Source: Brevibacillus humidisoli (GTDB lineage: Bacteria > Bacillota > Bacilli > Brevibacillales > Brevibacillaceae). From it: 64,000 bases of DNA. Positions 55,407-62,774 of the stretch are shown here, piece after piece (position 1 is the first letter of the stretch; each line of letters begins with the position of its first letter). The stretch covers positions 1,817,970 to 1,881,969 of the forward strand of contig NZ_CP087263.1 in assembly GCF_020923435.1 (NCBI RefSeq), in the 5' to 3' direction. Both the position numbers and the translations under genes were made by a program. The notes under the pieces were generated by a model. It worked only from the letters and a program-made list of their open reading frames with translations, ran no database searches and was not told the origin of the DNA.

Positions 55407-56483
55407 TTATGTGCTTCGTTGGATTGTTCTCACTACCTTCATGCCTTTAGCGTCCACTTTGATAACTTGAATCTGAGGATGAAGGAGCGAGTTCATACGA
55501 GAATTCATACGGGAATTCACACGAGAACTTACGCGAGAAGCTGCCATCCTCCTGTTTCTGATCACTGGCTTCGATTTCCGTACCACTGCTTTCGCCACTC
55601 TCGGTGACCATTTGCTGCTCTGCTTCAGGAACCGCTTTTCAGCGATTCGAACAACTTTTTTTGTACTGTACGCAGGGCGCTTGGGTACCCACACTTTTTT
55701 CTGCGGTTGAATCGCAACCGTTATTTTTTTAGAGGATCTCCTTCCTCGCAGCCGGTTCTCTTTCGCAGCCATCTCCTCGCCATCTTCTTCTCCCATCGAC
55801 TCCCCACTATTTTCTTTTTCGTCCACTGCCGCAATGTTGCGAATGTGCAGGATAGCGATCCGGAAGACTTTCTGGTTGTCCATCACTGTCACATGGTCGT
55901 CTTGTACCTCCATCAGCAACCCCTCGACCGCTTCCGATCCTCCCTGATTGATTGTTACCCAACAGTTCTGCAAGTTCTCAAGTAGTTCTACAAAAGTCTC
56001 CGCGTCAACAAACTCAGGGTCCTCGTCCATATGGAAGCTATAGGTTTTATCCTGGCTGAGACTCTTTACGTGAGCGGTCTTGTAATACACGACGCCATCC
56101 TCTCCGGTGTGCAGAGCGAAGAAATCTTCTCCAATTTTCAGAATACGACCGGATTGAGATTTCGGTCCTCCCTGATCAACTCGGACAGGTTGATGCTTTA
56201 GAATCACTAGTACCTCATTGAAACTAGGTGAATCGGGTAATCCATCGTCGTAACCTTCTCTCCTATCAGTAGGAGGATACGTCTCATTGAAATCTTCACA
56301 TACGAACTTGATGTGTTCCATGTTGTAATACATAAGGCCGTCTTGATCGGCGTCAACGACGATGCAACTACCTTTTACTGCGATTAGTCTGACATGTTTC
56401 GGCTCCAGGCCCGACTCGTATACGCGCAAAACCTTCCCTACCATAGACTCCAGATACGTAATCAATGTGCAATCTTCTTCCAT
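55407..56483 (-). CDS. cotB: Spore coat protein CotB
   Basis: A 358-residue protein. Residues 1-215 hold three repeats matching B. subtilis CotB: SMVGKVLRVYESGLEPKHVRLIAVKGSCIVV...YYNMEHIKFV, KHQPVRVDQGGPKSQSGRILKIGEDFFAL..EDGVVYYKTAHVKSL and NCWVTINQGGSEAVEGLLMEVQDDHVTVM..RIAILHIRNI. GGPxSxxGRL and EDGVVYY..HVKS(L/I) are shared almost word for word. An acidic linker (215-240) is followed by a basic Arg/Lys/Ser/Val tail of about 110 residues. In B. subtilis the serine-rich tail of CotB is phosphorylated by the kinase CotH. The gene at 56833, divergent from this one, encodes another type of kinase. Confidence 0.85.
   Translation of the reverse strand: MEEDCTLITYLESMVGKVLRVYESGLEPKHVRLIAVKGSCIVVDADQDGLMYYNMEHIKFVCEDFNETYPPTDRREGYDDGLPDSPSFNEVLVILKHQPVRVDQGGPKSQSGRILKIGEDFFALHTGEDGVVYYKTAHVKSLSQDKTYSFHMDEDPEFVDAETFVELLENLQNCWVTINQGGSEAVEGLLMEVQDDHVTVMDNQKVFRIAILHIRNIAAVDEKENSGESMGEEDGEEMAAKENRLRGRRSSKKITVAIQPQKKVWVPKRPAYSTKKVVRIAEKRFLKQSSKWSPRVAKAVVRKSKPVIRNRRMAASRVSSRVNSRMNSRMNSLLHPQIQVIKVDAKGMKVVRTIQRST
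55487..55534. repeat. 12-base tandem repeats in the cotB tail
   Basis: Four degenerate copies of a 12-base unit (consensus GAGAATTCATAC) encode the repeated SRVN/SRMN segments of the CotB tail on the minus strand. In-frame repeat number could vary between strains. Confidence 0.8.
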
Positions 56484-56832
56484 TTGCTCTTTCCCCTCTC
56501 TCCAAATGTCCTGTAGGAGCAGCTGTACTGCATGTATATGTGCCGATCAGCATCGCGCCATAAACGTTTGCACCAATTCTAAAAGAAATAGACTATTACT
56601 CGTAAGCTGGTGTCCTGTCTAGTCATCCGTTTACGAGATTGCAGCCCGGATATAGAGACAATGCACAAAAATTCCACGATAAGACTGGGTGATTCGCTCT
56701 AGCCGACAGCACACAAATGAATAGCATACTAGGGAATAGCAGTCCCGGAGCATCATTTGTCGGGGGATGGCAAACGTAGGTATGTTCCAGGTCCGACCTT
56801 AATCCGGAAGGTAAGGAGGAATCGAATACAGA
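56484..56832. other. Divergent intergenic region cotB / HipA-like kinase
   Basis: 349 bases that should contain both sporulation promoters. On the plus strand CATACTAG (56725-56732) resembles the -10 box of mother-cell sigma factors E/K, but I see no convincing -35. On the minus strand a CATATACAT lies near 56530. Shine-Dalgarno AAGGAGG (56813-56819) serves the kinase. Nothing else is clear. Confidence 0.4.
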
Positions 56833-57780
56833 ATGACTACCAAAAGCTGGAGACCGGTACGCAAGCTAGTTAGAAAACTGGGGCCTGTCTGGGTCGTACG
56901 CCGAACGCATCACAATCATAAACAGACTGGGTACTTCAAGTTTCCCACCCGCCGAAACAGAAAATACGTAGGAAACTTGATTGCCAATGAACTGATCTCC
57001 TATCGACTGGCCAAACTGATTGATCTGAACGTGGCAAATGTTGAGCTGGCAAAGATTCGTGGTCGCAGAGGAGTTGTTTCCATTGCCAGGCCTGCACGCC
57101 ATTTGTATAGCTGGAATCGACTGCATCGAATGAAAGGATCGGCGATCCATCATCTCGACCATCCTGAGCAGCTTTTACGTACGTTTGTGTTTGACGTCTG
57201 GATCTGTAATGTGGACCGACATGGCGGCAATCTGATTACATTCCCGCGTGGCAAGCGGTACGGGTTTTACCTGATCGATCACGGGTTGGCACTCGACGGT
57301 GCGTTAAAATGGCGGAAGCGACCCTGGAACTCGTCATACTGGACTAATGTATGGAGGTACAATCGTCACTACGTGCGAGGTCTCTTGTCCTATGTCCGCA
57401 ATTACCGGCAGCTGGTACCGTACATCAAGCAAATCCAGAGGATCCCCTCGCGTGACATTGAAGCCGCAATTGATGCGGTACCCGCGTCGATTTTGGACTA
57501 CGAGAACAGACAGAAGATCAAAAAAATGCTTTTGTACAGACAGCGAAATCTGGACTGGATCATCAAAAAATGGGCAAAGGAAGGAAACAAGTCTGTCCGG
57601 GATGTGCAAAAGCATGTGTCGGAGTCAAGCGAAACCGAAACGGTACAAAAGCAACAGCAAAGAGTCAAGCAGAATAAGCGCCACGGTAAGAAACATCAAG
57701 TCTTTTCCAAACCGCCCCGGCATAATAAACAAGATCATTCCACTTTTGGTGCGGATTATTTGTACTACTACTATTCTTAA
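56833..57780 (+). CDS. HipA-like kinase in the spore coat cluster
   Basis: A 315-residue protein with a HipA/PI3-4-kinase-like catalytic core. GYFKFPTRRNRKYVGNLIANELISYRLAKLIDLNVANVELA resembles the ATP-lysine region and the following helix; the catalytic loop is FDVWICNVDRHGGNLI (Asp128, Asn133) and the metal-binding DFG equivalent is YLIDHGLAL (Asp149). All expected catalytic residues are present. The C-terminal 70 residues are low-complexity and very rich in K, Q, S and E, ending in repeated tyrosines (YLYYYYS), as in coat proteins. ATG 56833 follows AAGGAGGAATCGAATACAG. No HipB-like antitoxin is adjacent, so it is not a toxin-antitoxin pair. Confidence 0.75.
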   Translation: MTTKSWRPVRKLVRKLGPVWVVRRTHHNHKQTGYFKFPTRRNRKYVGNLIANELISYRLAKLIDLNVANVELAKIRGRRGVVSIARPARHLYSWNRLHRMKGSAIHHLDHPEQLLRTFVFDVWICNVDRHGGNLITFPRGKRYGFYLIDHGLALDGALKWRKRPWNSSYWTNVWRYNRHYVRGLLSYVRNYRQLVPYIKQIQRIPSRDIEAAIDAVPASILDYENRQKIKKMLLYRQRNLDWIIKKWAKEGNKSVRDVQKHVSESSETETVQKQQQRVKQNKRHGKKHQVFSKPPRHNKQDHSTFGADYLYYYYS

Positions 57781-57860
57781 CGGTCTACTGCATGATACGG
57801 GTGAGCACGGCACAATTCCATGCAATGTCTTCACAGCCAGCAAATCCGGCTATAATGTGA

Positions 57861-57886
57861 AGGAAGGCACCCAATTGTGCCTTCCT
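57861..57886 (-). terminator. Hairpin after the SASP gene
   Basis: AGGAAGGCAC (57861-57870) and GTGCCTTCCT (57877-57886) form a perfect ten-base-pair stem with loop CCAATT. The T-run is weak. It lies 24 bases after the ssp stop. Confidence 0.7.
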
Positions 57887-57909
57887 CACGCATCCATTTA
57901 TTCAGTTGC

Positions 57910-58113
57910 TTACTGGCGGGCCAGTTGTTGTTCGGCGAAGCTCACCAGACGCTTGGTAATCTCTCCACCCACCGAACCGTTCTGACGCGAAGTCGTGTCA
58001 GCGCCAAGCTGAACACCGAACTCTTGGGCGATCTCATACTTCAGTTGGTCAAGAGCTTGGTTAGCCTGAGGAACTAACAGTTGGTTGTTGTTGCCGCCTC
58101 CGTTGTTAGCCAT
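57910..58113 (-). CDS. sspA: Alpha/beta-type small acid-soluble spore protein
   Basis: A 67-residue protein that coats and protects DNA in the dormant spore. [55 protein letters not shown] contains both conserved blocks of the family; the GPR protease cleavage site is at EFGV. ATG 58113 follows a GGAGGAATCGTA sequence. Normally transcribed by sigma-G in the forespore. The symbol refers to the family; several paralogues are usual. Confidence 0.96.
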   Translation of the reverse strand: MANNGGGNNNQLLVPQANQALDQLKYEIAQEFGVQLGADTTSRQNGSVGGEITKRLVSFAEQQLARQ

Positions 58114-58311
58114 TACGATTCCTCCTTCAGCGTTTTTTCTCCCGGGACGGAATTGAACCGTCAGCTATTTGCTTCTCACCGTCTGAGACCGAGAGTTGTT
58201 GGAGCCTTGATTGGCGGCTCCGTAATACTATCATCCCTCGTTTTGATGTTTCAATTCCCGATCGACTCAAGCAATTTTTGTTAAGGTTCCTGCAGGCTTT
58301 CCGTCGATCCA

Positions 58312-58320
58312 TGGTATAAT
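58312..58320 (+). promoter_or_regulatory. Extended -10 promoter of the exonuclease gene
   Basis: TGGTATAAT gives a perfect -10 (58315-58320) with an extended TG. No good -35 is present, as is common with extended -10 promoters. Confidence 0.6.
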
Positions 58321-58358
58321 GAACGCATTGTGCAATGGAACGAAAGGAGTACGTCGAA

Positions 58359-59234
58359 ATGAATCGTGATACGTTTTTGTTAATCGACGGGATGAGTCTA
58401 TTGTTTCGTGCTTTTTACGCCTCTTCCTGGACAGGCTCCGTACGTCAAACCTCAACTGGCCTCTACACCAACGCCGTTTATGGTTTTACCCGAATGATGC
58501 TGCAGTACGCTGACATGGTGCAGCCATCACATCTAGCCGTAGCTTGGGACGTAGCCTCAAGGGAGTCGCTTGTGCGCAGTCAATGGTTTCCCGGATACAA
58601 GGCAAACCGCGTTGATCCGCCTGCTGAACTATTGCCCCAGTTTGACCTGGTCAAAGAACTGACCGCTGCCTTTGATGTTCCCAACGTCGGTGTACCTGGT
58701 TATGAGGGAGACGACGTGCTGGGCACACTTGGCGAGCGTTTTGCACAGGAAGGGCATTCCATCACGATAGTCAGCGGTGACTACGACACCCTGCAGTTGG
58801 TAAGTGACCGGATCAGTGTAAAGATCCTGAAAAACGGAGGTAAGCACGAACATTTCACTCCCTTCAGTTTGCACGAAATGAGAGGAATTACTCCGGAACA
58901 GGTTGTCGATGTAAAGGCACTGCAGGGAGATCCTTCCGACTGCATCCCTGGATGTCCGGGGATTGGTGAAAAAACCGCTATCAAACTGATTCAAGAATAC
59001 GGGAATCTGGATGTCCTGTATGAACAGATTGATGCGGTCCCACCTCGCTGGCGCAGCAAACTGGAGGAGCATCGCGAACTCATATACACCAGCCGTCGAC
59101 TAGCAACCATTTTCCGGGACGCTCCGGTGGAACTGGACAGTGCGCAGGCCGTCTGGTCCTATGAGCGAGAACGTGTGTTGGAGAAGTTTGCTGAATTGGA
59201 GTTCGGTAAAACAGCCCTATCCTGGGTTGGATAA
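58359..59234 (+). CDS. 5'-3' exonuclease (PolI-N-like, YpcP family)
   Basis: A 291-residue FEN-type nuclease equivalent to the N-terminal domain of DNA polymerase I without the polymerase. Metal-binding acidic residues are in LLIDGMSLLFRAFYA, VAWDV, GYEGDDVLGTLGE and GDYDTLQLV; the helix-three-turn-helix is GDPSDCIPGCPGIGEKTAIKLIQEYG. It removes RNA primers or flaps. ATG 58359 lies nine bases after AAGGAG; an ATG 24 bases upstream overlaps that ribosome binding site. Confidence 0.93.
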   Translation: MNRDTFLLIDGMSLLFRAFYASSWTGSVRQTSTGLYTNAVYGFTRMMLQYADMVQPSHLAVAWDVASRESLVRSQWFPGYKANRVDPPAELLPQFDLVKELTAAFDVPNVGVPGYEGDDVLGTLGERFAQEGHSITIVSGDYDTLQLVSDRISVKILKNGGKHEHFTPFSLHEMRGITPEQVVDVKALQGDPSDCIPGCPGIGEKTAIKLIQEYGNLDVLYEQIDAVPPRWRSKLEEHRELIYTSRRLATIFRDAPVELDSAQAVWSYERERVLEKFAELEFGKTALSWVG

Positions 59235-59237
59235 ACA

Positions 59238-59270
59238 AAAGCTCGCCTTCTCAAGGGAAAGGCGAGCTTT
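59238..59270. terminator. Bidirectional terminator
   Basis: AAAGCTCGCCTT (59238-59249) and AAGGCGAGCTTT (59259-59270) form a perfect 12-base-pair stem with a nine-base loop, followed by TT on the plus strand; located between the exonuclease and the convergent VWA gene. Confidence 0.9.
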
Positions 59271-59281
59271 TTCGTACATCA

Positions 59282-60985
59282 TTATTGAAATACATCGAGC
59301 AGCAGCTGCGTATTGGGCTCCTCCTGCGTCTCCCAACTAGCGGCAAAACGAATCTGATGGGAAACACCCAGGATATCGTACGAATGGGCCAAATGTTGTC
59401 GCACAGAGCCAATCAACAGGGTAAATAGACGGATTTGTTTGTCTATAGCCAGCCCCGCCAATTCATCTTGCACTGATGGGGATATGCGGCCAATCCCGTC
59501 TGTGACCATGACAAAATCAGCGGCCTGAAAGCTGCGGTTCTCTCCAATCAGCTGGATCCCGCGCTTGATCGGGGCATCGAAATGAGTGCCGCCTCCGTAA
59601 GCCATCCGTGCCAGGTCATAAAACGCCTGCCAATCGGGCCGCTTGTAGTACAGCTGCTGTTCGCGCAGCTCCCCTTTTGCGCCGAACAGCAGCAGCAGAA
59701 AATCACGACGTTCCAACAGACAGATGGCGGCAAAGGTCATCACGAAGATTTGCGCTAATCGCAGCTTCCCGCCACGCATGGAATGAGAGGTATCAAGCAT
59801 GCAGATTACCGGCCCTTTAGGCGGTTGTTCGACCCAGCCCAGTGTATCGTAGGTCAGCAGCTTTTGTTCCAACCACTTTAATGCAAAGTAGTACTCGTAG
59901 TCCGGATCGGCCAACAGCACCGCTTCACTGGGCAGCAGATGGGAGATGTCGCCGGACTGGCGCAAATCGTAATACTCCTCAGGCAGCTCTCTGCTGCGCC
60001 GCTCTCTTCGTTTGAGACGGAAATGATGAACGTTGCGGCCCACCTCCTGCAAAAATTGCAAAAGCTCCGGGTGCTTTTTTAATTTGTTCACCCATTCCAG
60101 ATACTTTTCAAGCTGCTGCCGACGCAGCCGACCCAATTCGGTGCCCCACCGGGGGCTGGCAAAGCGCAGACTGGCCTCGATCAACTCCTGTACAAACAAG
60201 CTCTCCTCAGCTTCGTCTGACAGTGTCTGTCGCAGCGACTGTTCGAGCCACTGCCCTAATTCTGTCTCCAGTTCCTGCATCACCTGTTTTTCTTGTTTTA
60301 GCAGTCGTTCACGCTGCTTCTCCCGCTGTTCCAACTCGTCTTGCCATTTTTTGGCCTTCTGCTGCAGCTTTGCTCGTTTGGTATATTGGGTGCGCATTTC
60401 CATTTGCAGCGTTTCGATCTTCTCCTTGAGCGAGCGGATTTCCGCTTCTACGAGTGGCCTGGTATCTCTCGCCTCTTGCTTCTCTTCCACTACCCGTTTG
60501 CCGTGCTGCAGCGTGTAGCCAACCAACCGCAAGCGCTCGATCTGGTTTTCCGTCAAGTGTTGGCTTACCATTGTTCCCGTATCATCTGCTTGGCCTGTCT
60601 TTGACTGGATGCCAGTCAGCATGGGTGCCGCTTCCTGCTCACGTCGTTTCGTTTCCGCTGCATAAGTCTCTGACAGCCACATCAGTGCCTTGATCGCCGT
60701 TTTAAACGCGGCACTTTCATGGCCAATCGTTCGCGGGTGAATCATTTGGTAAAAGTACTGCTTCATGAGGCTGCGGACGATCCAGCGATGAAACGGTGTC
60801 GCCTCCGCTGTCTCATCGATCTGCGGCTTTTCCAGGTAGAAACAAAGAAAAAAATCAGCAAGCAATTCGCGCTCAAACCAGGCAGCCCGCAGCTTCGCTT
60901 CTTCCATCCATTCGCGGGCTACCCTGGACGAACGGAAGTAAGCGTCAAAGACGTACCGGTCGACACGATTGCAGCGGATCATCAT
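59282..60985 (-). CDS. viaA: VWA-domain protein, ViaA-like partner of the MoxR ATPase
   Basis: A 567-residue cytoplasmic protein. The N-terminal two thirds are helical, with a long coiled coil (about residues 165-245). The C-terminal von Willebrand A domain carries the MIDAS motif DTSHSM within GPVICMLDTSHSMRGGKLRLAQ, then a Thr/Gly site GGGTHFDAPIKRGI and VMVTDGIGRIS. ATG 60985 follows GGAGG at seven bases, 20 bases after the ATPase stop; the frame is open further upstream inside that gene. The RavA/ViaA pair of E. coli is the closest described system, where ViaA stimulates the AAA+ ATPase. The coiled coil makes this protein longer than E. coli ViaA (about 480). Confidence 0.85.
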   Translation of the reverse strand: MMIRCNRVDRYVFDAYFRSSRVAREWMEEAKLRAAWFERELLADFFLCFYLEKPQIDETAEATPFHRWIVRSLMKQYFYQMIHPRTIGHESAAFKTAIKALMWLSETYAAETKRREQEAAPMLTGIQSKTGQADDTGTMVSQHLTENQIERLRLVGYTLQHGKRVVEEKQEARDTRPLVEAEIRSLKEKIETLQMEMRTQYTKRAKLQQKAKKWQDELEQREKQRERLLKQEKQVMQELETELGQWLEQSLRQTLSDEAEESLFVQELIEASLRFASPRWGTELGRLRRQQLEKYLEWVNKLKKHPELLQFLQEVGRNVHHFRLKRRERRSRELPEEYYDLRQSGDISHLLPSEAVLLADPDYEYYFALKWLEQKLLTYDTLGWVEQPPKGPVICMLDTSHSMRGGKLRLAQIFVMTFAAICLLERRDFLLLLFGAKGELREQQLYYKRPDWQAFYDLARMAYGGGTHFDAPIKRGIQLIGENRSFQAADFVMVTDGIGRISPSVQDELAGLAIDKQIRLFTLLIGSVRQHLAHSYDILGVSHQIRFAASWETQEEPNTQLLLDVFQ

Positions 60986-61004
60986 CAATCTGCCTCCTGA
61001 TGTT

Positions 61005-62309
61005 TTACAGCGTGTAGTCGTACTCCACACCGGGAATCTCCCGATCGAAGATGGTACGGTAAATGCCCTGCAGCATCTGCAGCAATCGTTCCCCTTCGAT
61101 TCGCAGGTGACTGTATTTGACGGCATACTTCTGCAGGTTGTGGATCAGAAAGTTTTTGCCCAGGATATAGCCAGTGATATCTTGCTCCGCTTGCTGCCAT
61201 TGCTGCAGCTGGGTACGAAGGGCGCGCGCTGCTTCCTCTACTTCAGCGCGACACTGCTCCAGCATACTTCGGTACCGCTCCGTCGCCTCTTGGCCAAGTT
61301 TGGCGCCAACTTCCTTTTTAAACTGAAAGGCGTGCAGTTCACTTTCCTGCTCGATCCAGCGCTGGGTCACCTGCTCATATCGGTCAAGCGGCAATTCGTT
61401 CCTCACCTCAGCTTTTAATGCTTCCGTGAAGTGGCGGTCAAACAGCTCGTGCAGGATCGCCCCGTCTTCCGGATCGTCCCACAACATGTGGGGCGTATAT
61501 ACCGTATCCCAGATCGAGACGGTTTCGCGCCCATTTAATACAGCGGACGTCTTCCAGATCGAACCGATCTTGCGCCAGCGCCTATCGGAGAGATCGTATT
61601 CTTTTTCCTCCATGTCTTGCTTCAGACGATACAGCAGATAGATCAATGCTTCAGGAATGGTCACCTGTACTGTCCGTTGCTGAACATGTTTCAAGTCTTC
61701 AGGTGAGAACAGCACAGGGAGCGGTTCTGTCGGCAACTGAAACATCGACTCATAACTGGAAGCGTGCTTCAAGTAGGTCACTTGGTAGCGAATCAGAAAG
61801 CGGTCGTATAACGCCGCCAACTGCTCATTCTCATCCGGCAATTCATTGGAAGCAGCGATCAGAAAGAACAGCGGCACCGCTTCTTTTTCTCGTCCGTTAA
61901 AGAAAACACGCTCGTTGAGAATAGACAACAGCGAGTTTAAAATCGCACTGTTTGCTTTAAAAATCTCGTCCAGAAAGGCGAATTCGGCCGTGGGCAAGTA
62001 CCCTTCCGTTTTTCGCACATACTGATCCTGCTTCAACTGTGTCAACGACACGGGACCGAAGATCTCATCAGGTGTCGTAAATCGGGTCAACAGGTACTCG
62101 AACCAATGTTCCGTACCAAACATTTGGGACAAGGCGCGAGCCAACTGTGATTTGGCTGTTCCAGGCGGTCCGATCAGAAGGGCGTTTTCTCCGCCCATGA
62201 TCCCCAGAAAAAGCAAGCGGATCAATTCGCCACGCTCCAAAAAGCGTTGTTCCAACAATTGGATAGCTCTCTCAATGTTTCCCTGCAGCGTCGTAGGATT
62301 GGCATTCAT
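61005..62309 (-). CDS. ravA: MoxR-family AAA+ ATPase, RavA-like
   Basis: A 434-residue AAA+ protein. Walker A LIGPPGTAKSQLARAL, then FEYLLTRFTTPDEIFGPVSL, Walker B FAFLDEIFKANSAILNSLLSILNER, and sensor 1 FFLIAASNELP followed by the arginine finger region LAALYDRFLIRYQV; these match E. coli RavA block by block. The C-terminal part forms a long coiled coil (RYRSMLEQCRAEVEEAARALRTQLQQWQQ). I take ATG 62309 (MNANPTTLQGN) because homology begins there; GGGAGG lies 21 bases upstream with a GAAGCGCTTC hairpin between, so the true start could be different. Presumably a chaperone-like remodeler working with the VWA protein. Confidence 0.88.
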   Translation of the reverse strand: MNANPTTLQGNIERAIQLLEQRFLERGELIRLLFLGIMGGENALLIGPPGTAKSQLARALSQMFGTEHWFEYLLTRFTTPDEIFGPVSLTQLKQDQYVRKTEGYLPTAEFAFLDEIFKANSAILNSLLSILNERVFFNGREKEAVPLFFLIAASNELPDENEQLAALYDRFLIRYQVTYLKHASSYESMFQLPTEPLPVLFSPEDLKHVQQRTVQVTIPEALIYLLYRLKQDMEEKEYDLSDRRWRKIGSIWKTSAVLNGRETVSIWDTVYTPHMLWDDPEDGAILHELFDRHFTEALKAEVRNELPLDRYEQVTQRWIEQESELHAFQFKKEVGAKLGQEATERYRSMLEQCRAEVEEAARALRTQLQQWQQAEQDITGYILGKNFLIHNLQKYAVKYSHLRIEGERLLQMLQGIYRTIFDREIPGVEYDYTL

Positions 62310-62478
62310 CGAAGTGGCGCGAAGCGCTTCCCTCCCGTTCCGTAAAGATCGGTTGAATGGATGATTTCGCTTCCTATACTGACACAATCCAAGCAAAAAT
62401 GCCAGCTTGTCACTTATGCAGACTGCTTGATTCGTCCAGAATGATACCAAATGATGACAATCGAAAGGAGGTTGCCGC

Positions 62479-62655
62479 ATGCCCGATTTTCGATTATCTA
62501 CAGAAGAATACGATCGCTTGATGGAGCGAATCTACCAGATACTGAATCGGACCGAACAGTTGGATCATGTCACTCACCATATGATGTGGGATGTGTGGCG
62601 GTTGCTGTATTACAGCAATACAAACCGGTCGGACCCGTCGGCGTCCACCCAATAA
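62479..62655 (+). CDS. Small hypothetical protein, 58 residues
   Basis: ATG 62479 lies eight bases after AAAGGAGG (62464-62471), an excellent ribosome binding site, and opens a 58-codon frame to TAA 62653-62655. The product begins MPDFRLSTEEYDRLMERIYQ and is helical and acidic in the first half, with a WDVWRLLYY aromatic segment and a Ser/Thr-rich end. No membrane segment or known motif. It is divergent from the RavA-like gene, with the start codons 170 bases apart. It was probably missed by length filters. Confidence 0.65.
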   Translation: MPDFRLSTEEYDRLMERIYQILNRTEQLDHVTHHMMWDVWRLLYYSNTNRSDPSASTQ

Positions 62656-62736
62656 AAACGAATCACGATCCATGTGGACGGCAGTAGTTGGGCTGCTTTC
62701 ACTCTTGCTCTCTCCTCCGCATAGTCTTTAAGCAAA

Positions 62737-62753
62737 AGAGCAGTACCTGCTCT
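62737..62753. promoter_or_regulatory. Small palindrome upstream of the permease
   Basis: AGAGCAG and CTGCTCT flank TAC, a perfect seven-base inverted repeat just before the AAGGAGG ribosome binding site of the permease. It could be an operator or a translation-affecting hairpin. Confidence 0.4.
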
Positions 62754-62774
62754 ATGGACAAAGGAGGAATTCGC

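Noticed and set aside
55487-55534. Short regular repeats as a CRISPR array
   Set aside because: The 12-base units are contiguous without spacers and encode repeated residues of the CotB tail.
56833-57780. HipA toxin of a HipBA toxin-antitoxin pair
   Set aside because: There is no HipB-like helix-turn-helix gene on either side, the tail is coat-like, and the neighbours are cotB and an ssp gene.
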